Shown: positions 23,607-31,159 of the stretch, one piece after another
Numbering within the stretch: position 1 is the stretch's first letter
How the letters are laid out: each line of letters begins with the position of its first letter
Source: UBA3263 sp964528425
GTDB taxonomy: Bacteria > Bacteroidota > Bacteroidia > Bacteroidales > Muribaculaceae
Assembly: GCA_964528425.1 (NCBI GenBank)
Contig: CAZGTD010000006.1
Location: 14,879-78,878 of the forward strand
Direction of reading: 5' to 3'
Length of the DNA stretch: 64,000 bases
The notes under the pieces: generated by a model
What the model was told of the DNA's origin: nothing
Database searches by the model: none
What the model saw: the letters and a program-made list of their open reading frames with translations, nothing else
Program-made: the position numbers and the translations under genes

Positions 23607-25114
23607 TGAAAAAACATTTCGCTCCGGCCATTCTGTTTGTCATGCTCTTCGTGGCATACATGACTCTGTATCGCCACGTTATAATTTATCATGAGCAGCA
23701 TCATCTTTTCCGCTTTTCCATCGACTATATCCGCGAGCTCGCCCACCAGAAGGGCTGGACGGCTCCCGCCATGGCTTTCGTTGCGCAATTCGGCTATTAT
23801 CCATGGCTTGGCTCGCTGATATATTCGGCCCTGCTCACCGGAGTTTACTGCATGACCCGCTCGGTTCTGCGCCGCCAGGCGGGGTGGGCCGACACTTTGC
23901 AGCTTTCGGCCCTGCTGCCTATGTGGACTTTCTTTACTACGGTCGATATTGACGGTTCGCTGAAGACGCTGGTTATTGTGTTTTGCTCTGCAGTGGCCGT
24001 TTATATAGTGTCGCGGTTGCTGCCGGCGCGCAAAGCCGTCAGGGAGCTCCCATGGAAGTGGCTCCCCTGGGTGTCTCCTCTGATTTTCGGAGCTATTTTC
24101 GGCGGATTCTACTACCGGTCGTTTCGCCCGATAACAATGACTCTACCGAACGGCCAGGAGAGAACCTACACGCGCGATGAGGTTAAGATTCAGAAAATAA
24201 ACGAGAAGCTGATGATTAAGGCCGCTCAGGCCGTTCGTGCCGCCGATTGGGATGAAGTAATCAAACTCTCTAACGAGCAGGCCGGAACCGGAATCAAAAA
24301 CCATTTGATGAGCTATTTCCGGGGCATGGCCTTATATCATCGCGGCGAATTGCTCGACCATCTTTTTGACGTTCCGCCGGGCCACGGGCCGCGGTCGCTC
24401 TTTTTCCCCTGGAAAGCCGAACGAAACCGCGCTGAGTTCGGCGGGTTCATCTATGAGCAGCTCGGTGCGCTCAATGCCGCTACCCACTGGGAGTTTGAAG
24501 CGATGGTTGGCTGGGGCGAAACGGCCTATCACCTGATAAATCTTTCGCGCTATCTGATAGAAAGCGGAAAGCCGCAGCAGGCCCAAAAGTTCATCGCGCC
24601 GCTGGAGCAGACGCTTTTTTATCGCGGCGTTGCGCGACAACTTGAGCGCGATGCCGCCGCCGGCCATGTTGAGGGGCTGCACAATGCTTTTGCCGACTTC
24701 GACGAGGCCAATGCCCCGATTCGATTCGACAATATTGAAAACATTGCCGCCGACTGCAAGTATATTCTTCAGCATGACCCCGACAACGAAATGGCCCGCC
24801 AATATATGATGGTAACCTTTCTGCTGGCCAATAACCTGGGCATTTTCTACGATAATTTAAAGGAATTTTATCAGCCCGGCCAGCAGCTGCCGCGACTTTA
24901 TGAGGAGGCCTTGTGTCTGGCCGGTCTGAACTATGGTGCCGAGCAGCTGGCTGCCGACGGCTTTCCGATTTCGCCCGAGGTCGATGCCGCCTTCCGCGCA
25001 TTTATGGCCGAAAAGGGCAAAAATCAATTCGCCAATTTCTCGCCCGAGCAGCGGCGCACCTATTGGTACTATGTTCTCTATCTCTCGCCCTATGGCAATA
25101 AACTGAATTTCTGA
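23606..25114 (+). CDS. DUF6057-type membrane protein
   Basis: A 502-residue protein. Its first ~190 residues hold five or six hydrophobic helices (AILFVMLFVAYMTLYRHVII first, then VSPLIFGAIFGGFYY). A long soluble helical domain follows (about 195-500), with motifs such as KINEKLMIKAAQAVRAADWDEVIKLS and YFRGMALYHRGELLDHLF that resemble TPR-like helical repeats. This is the layout of the Bacteroidales DUF6057 family, of unknown function. It is coupled to both neighbours (shared bases at each end) and precedes a lipoprotein with a heme c motif. A role at the inner membrane with that lipoprotein is an inference. Confidence 0.75.
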   Translation: MKKHFAPAILFVMLFVAYMTLYRHVIIYHEQHHLFRFSIDYIRELAHQKGWTAPAMAFVAQFGYYPWLGSLIYSALLTGVYCMTRSVLRRQAGWADTLQLSALLPMWTFFTTVDIDGSLKTLVIVFCSAVAVYIVSRLLPARKAVRELPWKWLPWVSPLIFGAIFGGFYYRSFRPITMTLPNGQERTYTRDEVKIQKINEKLMIKAAQAVRAADWDEVIKLSNEQAGTGIKNHLMSYFRGMALYHRGELLDHLFDVPPGHGPRSLFFPWKAERNRAEFGGFIYEQLGALNAATHWEFEAMVGWGETAYHLINLSRYLIESGKPQQAQKFIAPLEQTLFYRGVARQLERDAAAGHVEGLHNAFADFDEANAPIRFDNIENIAADCKYILQHDPDNEMARQYMMVTFLLANNLGIFYDNLKEFYQPGQQLPRLYEEALCLAGLNYGAEQLAADGFPISPEVDAAFRAFMAEKGKNQFANFSPEQRRTYWYYVLYLSPYGNKLNF

Positions 25115-26595
25115 TGAATAAACGATTTCTTTTGATATTATTGCCGTTGCTGGCCGCCTGTTCGCGCCCGGTAACTCCCGAGCTCCACACTCTTGCCCCT
25201 CCGGCCCTCGAGCCGGACTATGCGGGGGTAACCTTCCCGGTCAATATTGCCGCTCCGGCATTTGTAATCACCGACAGTGCCGTGCAATGGCAAACCCAGG
25301 TGGGCCGCTGCGGATACGATCCGGAAATTACGGTGCGCAGCGGCTCGGACGGCTGCGTCAGCCTTCCGCTCAAAGCGTGGCGCAAGCTGCTCGCCTCAGC
25401 CGCCGGCGATTCTATTTATCTGCGCTTCGCGGCCTTGGGCGCCGACGGCAAGTGGAATCAGGCCGCCGATATAGTCTGCCCGGTGTCGGCTGATTCAATT
25501 GACCGCTATCTGACCTACCGCCTGCTATATCCCGGCTATGAGCTATGGTCGACAATGGGAATTTATCAGCGCGACCTGGAAAGTTATCAGCAGAAGCCGT
25601 TGCTCGAAAACAAAGACTTTGACCAGCAATGTATAAACTGCCATAATTTCGCTGCCAACGATCCGAAACGGGGCATGATGGTTCACGTTCGCGGGCGTGA
25701 GGGCGGAACCCTCATTATGCGCGACGGCAAGGTTGAAAAAATCAATTCGTCGTTTGTCGGTGCCAACCATGGCGCAACCTATCCGAGCTGGAGCCGCGAC
25801 GGCCGCTTCATTGCCTTTTCGGCCAATAAGGTGGGCCAGATTTTTCATTCAGCCGGCAATAAGCCGATTGAGGTTGTTGACGAGGCTGCCGACCTGATGG
25901 TCTATAGCGTTGAGCAACACAAAGCCTATTCTGCCGATGAAATTACGGGCGCGGATGCTATTGAAACCTTCCCTAACTGGTCGCCCGACGGACGTACGCT
26001 GTATTTCTGCCGCGCGCTGGTCAGCGACCCCGCGCTCTCGGCCGAGAATCCCGATTCCATACATTATGATTTGTGTGCAATCAATTTCGACCCGACAGCA
26101 TGCCGGTTCTCCGATTTCAGAGTGCTATATGATGCGGCAGCCGATTCCGCGTCGGTTTCTTTTCCCCGCGTTAGTCCCGACGGCAAATGGCTGATGTTTA
26201 CCCGCATGACCTACGGCACATTCTCAATCTGGCATCCTGAAAGCCAGCTGTGCATTCTGAATCTGCTAACGGGTCAGTGGCGCGAAATGACCGAAGTTAA
26301 TGCCCCGGCAGCTATTGATTCTTACCATAGCTGGGGTTCCGACGGCCGCTGGTTCGTGTTCAGCTCCAAGCGCATGGACGGTTTGTGGGCGCGTCCGTAT
26401 TTTGCCCGCTTCGATTCCGCCACCGGCGTGGCAACCAAGCCGTTCGCGCTTCCGCAGAAGCAGCCAACGTTCTATCGTGAGTTTACAAAAACATTCAATA
26501 TCCCTGAACTGATAGCCAACCCAGCCGACCCCGACGCCGAGGCTCTGCTTAATGCTATCCATTCCGACCCGCAGCCGGTAACCCTTCAGAAATGA
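25114..26595 (+). CDS. Lipoprotein with CxxCH heme motif and PD40 beta-propeller repeats
   Basis: A 493-residue lipoprotein (lipobox LPLLAAC, acylated C16). Residues 173-177 (CINCH) match a c-type heme attachment site, in CINCHNFAANDP. TolB/WD40-like PD40 repeats follow: YPSWSRDGRFIAFSAN, FPNWSPDGRTLYFC, FPRVSPDGKWLMFTR and YHSWGSDGRWFVFSS. Such proteins occur in Bacteroidetes without a known function. The CxxCH and the repeated SPDG turns are seen directly; heme binding is inferred. ATG overlaps the DUF6057 stop; its own stop overlaps the next ATG. Confidence 0.8.
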   Translation: MNKRFLLILLPLLAACSRPVTPELHTLAPPALEPDYAGVTFPVNIAAPAFVITDSAVQWQTQVGRCGYDPEITVRSGSDGCVSLPLKAWRKLLASAAGDSIYLRFAALGADGKWNQAADIVCPVSADSIDRYLTYRLLYPGYELWSTMGIYQRDLESYQQKPLLENKDFDQQCINCHNFAANDPKRGMMVHVRGREGGTLIMRDGKVEKINSSFVGANHGATYPSWSRDGRFIAFSANKVGQIFHSAGNKPIEVVDEAADLMVYSVEQHKAYSADEITGADAIETFPNWSPDGRTLYFCRALVSDPALSAENPDSIHYDLCAINFDPTACRFSDFRVLYDAAADSASVSFPRVSPDGKWLMFTRMTYGTFSIWHPESQLCILNLLTGQWREMTEVNAPAAIDSYHSWGSDGRWFVFSSKRMDGLWARPYFARFDSATGVATKPFALPQKQPTFYREFTKTFNIPELIANPADPDAEALLNAIHSDPQPVTLQK

Positions 26596-29555
26596 TTACG
26601 TCCTCGCGCCTATATCTTCGCGACACCGCGTTCAACGAGCTCATGCAGCGGCGCATCCACAGCGTGCTGCTGGTGGCCTCGCCCTACGATGCCTTTATTA
26701 TGGAAGAAGACGGTCGAGTTGAAGAGCAGCTTTTTTTTGAGTATAATTCGCTGAATCTGTCGTCGCCCCCGCGAGTAACGCGCGTTAACGATTCTGAAGA
26801 GGCGCTGGAGTTATTGGCAATCAAGCAGTTCGATTTGATAATCGTTATGCCGGGCACTTCAATCCCGGAGTCTTTTTCGGGCCTGCGCGAAATCAAACGG
26901 GCCGCTCCCTCAACGCCGATCGTAGTTCTGACGCCTTTCTCCAAGGAGGTTTCGCGGCGTCTGGCTTCCGAAAATCTCGACGATGTTGACTATGTGTTTT
27001 CCTGGCTCGGAAACATGGATCTCATCCTGGCGATAATCAAGCTGCTTGAGGATAGAATGAATGCCGACTACGATGTTAATACAGTTGGCGTTCAAACCAT
27101 TATGCTGGTCGAAGACTCTGTAAGGTTCTATTCGTCGGTGCTTCCTCATTTATATAGGTTCCTGTTGCAGCAGAGCCTTCATTTTTCAACCGAGGCGCTG
27201 AACGACCACGAAAAAATGCTGCGCATGCGCGGACGCCCGAAAGTTATTCTTGCGCGCACCTACGAAGAGGCCGTTGAACTCTACAATAAGTTTGGCGACA
27301 ACATGCTGGGGGTAATCACCGATGTTTCATTCATGCGCGGCGGCGCAAAAGATTCCCATGCCGGCATAGCGCTGGCCGAGTATATTCGCGAGCGCGACCC
27401 CTATGTGCCCATCATTGTTGAAAGCTCCGAGGCTGCAAACTCCGAGGCGGTCGCGCCCTTCGGCGGCATATTCCTCGACAAAAACTCCAAAAAACTGCCC
27501 GTTGACCTTGGCGAGGCGATAACCGCCAACTTCGGTTTCGGCGACTTTATTATGCGCGACCCTGAAACCGGGGCTGAAATAATGCGCATCCGTTCGCTCA
27601 AGGATTTGCAGTATAAAATGATGGAGATTCCTGATAAAACGCTCTATTACCACGCCCGCCGCAACGATATTTCGCGCTGGCTCTATTCCAGAGCCATGTT
27701 TCCGATTGCCGAGGTTATCAAGGCGCACCGTACCCGTTCGCTGGCCGATATTCATGAGGCAAAACTGCTTTTCCTGGATGCCATTGTCAGCTACCGGCGA
27801 ATGAAAAATCGCGGCGTAGTGGCCGTTTTCCAGAAAGATCGCTTTGACCGTTACTCTAATTTCGCGCGCATCGGCAAAGGCTCGATGGGCGGCAAAGGGC
27901 GCGGCCTTGCGTTTATCGACTCCATAATCAAAAAATATCCGGAAACCGATTCTGTTGACGGCACGCCCGTGAACATTACGATTCCGCGCACTGTAGTGCT
28001 CTGCACTGACCTTTTCGACGAATTTATGGAGTCAAACCGGCTCTATCCGATAGCTCTGTCAACCGCCCCCGACGAAGAAATTCACAAGGCCTTTGTAGAG
28101 GCCGGGCTTCCGGAACGTTTGCGCGACGACCTGATGGCGCTGCTCGATGTTGTTGACAAGCCGTTGGCCGTGCGTTCGTCTTCGCTGCTTGAGGATTCCC
28201 ATTATCAGCCGTTTGCAGGCGTCTACGCCACATATATGATTCAGAACCGCCAGGGCGAGAAGGAAGAAACGTTCCGTATACTCTCCGACGCTATTAAAAG
28301 CGTTTACGCCTCGGTGTTCTATGCCGATTCCAAGGCATATATGACGGCAACGTCCAACGTTATCGACCAGGAAAAAATGGCCGTTATCATCCAGGAGGTT
28401 GTTGGCGTTCGCCATGCCGACCTCTATTTCCCGTCGTTTTCGGGAGTGGGCCGCTCGCTCAACTACTATCCGCTGGGCGACGAGCAACCCGAGGATGGAG
28501 TGGTTCAGGTAGCCATAGGCCTTGGCAAAACCATCGTAGAGGGGGGTACGGCCCTGCGCTTTTCGCCGAAGCACCCAACTAAGGTTCTGCAGACCTCGAC
28601 TCTCGACCTGGCGCTGCGCGACACCCAGACCCGGCTTCTGGCCCTGGACATGACCGACTCGGCGCCTACTGATTTTACGGCCGACGACGGTTTTAACCTG
28701 CGTTCGCTCAGGGTGCAGTCGCTGGCCGGAACGGATGCGCTGCGTTTCATGGTTTCGACATTCGATGTGAATGACCAGATTATCCGCGACACAGACCAGG
28801 GTGCCGGCCGCAAGGTGGTTACGTTTGCCAATATGCTTCAACACGGCTCGTTTCCGCTGGCTCAGGGCGCGGCATTCATGCTTGAAACCGGCGCCCGCGA
28901 AATGGCGCGCCCGGTAGAAATTGAATTTGCAGGAATCGTTAACGGGCCCAACGCCGGAACAATCTACTGGCTGCAGATTCGCCCGATAGTCGACAAAAAA
29001 GAGATTGGCGACGAGGCGGTGCTTTCGTTGCCCGCCGAGCAGACCATATTGACCTCGACAACTGCCTTGGGCAACGGCAATATCGAAGGCGTGTCAACCA
29101 TAGTTTATGTCAGGCCCGAGGCCTTTAACTCAGCCAATAATCCCGCTGTGGCCCGCGAAATTGAGCTTTTGAACCGCAAATTCCTCGAAACCGGAGAGTC
29201 ATATCTGCTTATCGGCCCGGGACGCTGGGGCTCGTCGGACCCCGCGCTCGGCATTCCGGTTAAGTGGCCCCATATTTCGGGTGCGCGCCTTATTGTAGAG
29301 TCATCGCTTCCCGGTTATCGCATCGAGCCCTCGCAGGGCACACACTTCTTTCAGAATCTCACCTCCGTAGGCGCCGGTTATTTCACCATTGACCAAAATT
29401 CGGGCCACTACGACGTTGAGTATCTCAATGCCCTGCCGGCCGAGTATGAATCCGCCGCCCTGAGAATAGTCCGTTTTCCCCAACCCTTGAAAATCGCCCT
29501 CAACGGCCGCACGGGCCTGGGCGTAGTAGCTAAACCGGATGAAGAAACTTGCTAA
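26592..29555 (+). CDS. Two-receiver PEP-synthase-like ATP-grasp protein
   Basis: A 987-residue protein. Residues 16-150 form a receiver-like domain lacking the phospho-acceptor (DLIIVMPG has Met where Asp is expected). Residues 168-300 form an intact receiver: acidic ED, acceptor D244 in VITDVSF, S278/S279, K297 in FLDKNS. About 425-800 is a PEP synthase/PPDK ATP-grasp domain with MGGKGRG (432-438), RSSSLLED (528-535), IGLGKTIVEGG and LQIRPIV (794-800). About 805-987 is an extra C-terminal domain. The phosphohistidine swivel domain and the PEP-binding TIM barrel are absent, so it cannot be an ordinary PEP synthase. A phosphorelay-controlled ATP-grasp kinase or phosphotransferase is an inference. 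Confidence 0.82.
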   Translation: MITSSRLYLRDTAFNELMQRRIHSVLLVASPYDAFIMEEDGRVEEQLFFEYNSLNLSSPPRVTRVNDSEEALELLAIKQFDLIIVMPGTSIPESFSGLREIKRAAPSTPIVVLTPFSKEVSRRLASENLDDVDYVFSWLGNMDLILAIIKLLEDRMNADYDVNTVGVQTIMLVEDSVRFYSSVLPHLYRFLLQQSLHFSTEALNDHEKMLRMRGRPKVILARTYEEAVELYNKFGDNMLGVITDVSFMRGGAKDSHAGIALAEYIRERDPYVPIIVESSEAANSEAVAPFGGIFLDKNSKKLPVDLGEAITANFGFGDFIMRDPETGAEIMRIRSLKDLQYKMMEIPDKTLYYHARRNDISRWLYSRAMFPIAEVIKAHRTRSLADIHEAKLLFLDAIVSYRRMKNRGVVAVFQKDRFDRYSNFARIGKGSMGGKGRGLAFIDSIIKKYPETDSVDGTPVNITIPRTVVLCTDLFDEFMESNRLYPIALSTAPDEEIHKAFVEAGLPERLRDDLMALLDVVDKPLAVRSSSLLEDSHYQPFAGVYATYMIQNRQGEKEETFRILSDAIKSVYASVFYADSKAYMTATSNVIDQEKMAVIIQEVVGVRHADLYFPSFSGVGRSLNYYPLGDEQPEDGVVQVAIGLGKTIVEGGTALRFSPKHPTKVLQTSTLDLALRDTQTRLLALDMTDSAPTDFTADDGFNLRSLRVQSLAGTDALRFMVSTFDVNDQIIRDTDQGAGRKVVTFANMLQHGSFPLAQGAAFMLETGAREMARPVEIEFAGIVNGPNAGTIYWLQIRPIVDKKEIGDEAVLSLPAEQTILTSTTALGNGNIEGVSTIVYVRPEAFNSANNPAVAREIELLNRKFLETGESYLLIGPGRWGSSDPALGIPVKWPHISGARLIVESSLPGYRIEPSQGTHFFQNLTSVGAGYFTIDQNSGHYDVEYLNALPAEYESAALRIVRFPQPLKIALNGRTGLGVVAKPDEETC

Positions 29556-30021
29556 GACGAATGCCGCGCGGCTGCTGGAACATGCCGGCGTGCAGTTTGA
29601 GCTAATACCGTATACCGTTGACCCGGAGCACCTGGAGGCTCAACACATTGCCGACGAACTCGGCGAGGACATCAACCGCGTGTTTAAAACGCTGGTGCTC
29701 AGCGGCACCGGTGCCGGCTATTTTGTCTGTGTGGTTCCGGGTAACCGCGAAGTAGACCTCAAAAAAGCCGCAAAAGTGGCCGGCGCCAAAAAGGCCGACC
29801 TGATTCCGATGAAAGAGCTATTGCCGCTGACCGGTTATATTCGCGGCGGCTGCTCGCCCGTCGGCATGAAGAAGCCGTTTCCGACCTACTTCCACGAATC
29901 GGCGCTGGAGTTCGACAAGATTTTCGTGTCGGCCGGCGTGCGCGGGCTTCAGTTAGAAATCAATCCCAATGACCTTATAAAATTTGTCGGAGGTGAAACC
30001 GCCGACCTCGTTGCTCTATGA
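29539..30021 (+). CDS. ybaK: Cys-tRNA(Pro)/Cys-tRNA(Cys) deacylase, YbaK/EbsC family
   Basis: A 160-residue trans-editing enzyme of the YbaK/ProX superfamily, which hydrolyses mischarged Cys-tRNA(Pro). Family marks are EDINRVFKTLVL, FVCVVPGNREVDLKKAAK, RGGCSPVGMKKPFPTYF and FVSAGVRGLQLEI. It overlaps the end of the ATP-grasp gene by 17 bp and the aroC start by 4 bp. Size and motifs are complete. Confidence 0.93.
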   Translation: MKKLAKTNAARLLEHAGVQFELIPYTVDPEHLEAQHIADELGEDINRVFKTLVLSGTGAGYFVCVVPGNREVDLKKAAKVAGAKKADLIPMKELLPLTGYIRGGCSPVGMKKPFPTYFHESALEFDKIFVSAGVRGLQLEINPNDLIKFVGGETADLVAL

Positions 30022-31058
30022 ATACATTCGGTAAAAACCTAACCCTCACCACTTTCGGCGAGAGCCACGGCCCGGCTCTGGGCGGCGTTATCGACGGCTT
30101 TCCGCCGCGGATAGCAATTGACCTCAATCGCGTGCAAGCAGAGCTCGACCGCAGACGCCCCGGCCAAAGCCGCATAACCACCGCGCGCAACGAAGCCGAC
30201 CGCGTGCGCATACTCTCGGGCATGTTCAACGGCCTCACAACCGGCACACCCATCGGCTTCATAATCGAGAACAGCAATCAGCATTCGGCCGACTATGAGG
30301 AGATGGCCCACGCGTTCCGCCCTTCGCACGCCGACTTTACCTATCAGCAGAAATATGGCATCCGCGACTATCGCGGCGGGGGGCGCGCTTCGGCCCGCGA
30401 AACCGCTTCGCGAGTCGTTGGAGGCGCCTTTTGCAAGCAATTGCTTGAGCTGAAGGGCATAACGGTGAACGCATGGACCCATAGCGTCGGCAATATCGTT
30501 GCCGGCCACGCCGACTGCAACCCCGAGTCGAACGCCGTTCGCTGTCCCGACTCTGCCGCCGCCGAAAAAATGATTGACTTGATCAGCGAGGTAAAGAATC
30601 AGGGCGACACCATTGGCGGCATCATAGCGCTGCGCATCGAGGGAGTGCCGGCGGGAGTGGGCGACCCGCTCTTCGACCGTCTGAACTCGCGCTTGGGGGG
30701 CGCGATGCTGACGATTCCGGCGGTCAAGGGCGTAGAATTCGGCATGGGTTTCGACGGCACCCGTCGCCGCGGCTCGGAGGTTATCGACGAGTTTCAGGTC
30801 GATGGTGACGGGCACATCCGCACGGCCACCAACAATTCCGGAGGCATTCAGGGCGGCATTTCAAACGGCATGCCCATAGAAATGCGCATCGCCTTCAAGC
30901 CGGTGGCCACGCTGCTGCGCGACGTCCGCACCATTACCGACTCCGGCGAGCCCACGACGCTCCACGCCCGCGGCCGCCACGACCCGTGTGTGCTCCCCCG
31001 CGCCGTCCCCGTCGTCGAAGCCATGGCCGCCCTCGTCCTCGCCGACCTCCTCCACTAA
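30018..31058 (+). CDS. aroC: Chorismate synthase
   Basis: A 346-residue FMN-dependent enzyme making chorismate from EPSP, the last step of the shikimate pathway. Signatures: GESHGPALGGVIDGFPP near the N-terminus, YRGGGRASARETASRVVGGA, and RHDPCVLPRAVPVVEAMAAL near the C-terminus. Last gene of the seven-gene overlapping run starting at ribBA (ATGA overlap with ybaK). No terminator with a clear T-tract was seen in the 101-bp gap before pheT. The shikimate kinase gene of the same pathway is elsewhere in the window (63.1-63.7 kb). Confidence 0.97.
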   Translation: MNTFGKNLTLTTFGESHGPALGGVIDGFPPRIAIDLNRVQAELDRRRPGQSRITTARNEADRVRILSGMFNGLTTGTPIGFIIENSNQHSADYEEMAHAFRPSHADFTYQQKYGIRDYRGGGRASARETASRVVGGAFCKQLLELKGITVNAWTHSVGNIVAGHADCNPESNAVRCPDSAAAEKMIDLISEVKNQGDTIGGIIALRIEGVPAGVGDPLFDRLNSRLGGAMLTIPAVKGVEFGMGFDGTRRRGSEVIDEFQVDGDGHIRTATNNSGGIQGGISNGMPIEMRIAFKPVATLLRDVRTITDSGEPTTLHARGRHDPCVLPRAVPVVEAMAALVLADLLH

Positions 31059-31125
31059 TCTTTCGGGTTTGAGGGAGATTTTTTTGAGGGGGAAATATAA
31101 ATTTTCGGGTTAGCGATTTTTTTTG

Positions 31126-31133
31126 TAACTTTG
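31126..31133 (+). promoter_or_regulatory. -7 element before pheT
   Basis: TAACTTTG after a T-run, 26 nt before the pheT ATG. No clear TTTG 19-21 nt upstream. Confidence 0.65.
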
Positions 31134-31159
31134 CGGAATAATTTGGCAGTTATTCATCT

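Noticed and set aside
28059..28844. 261-residue open frame antisense to the ATP-grasp gene
   Set aside because: It covers the conserved RSSSLLED/GLGKT region of a real gene and has no promoter.
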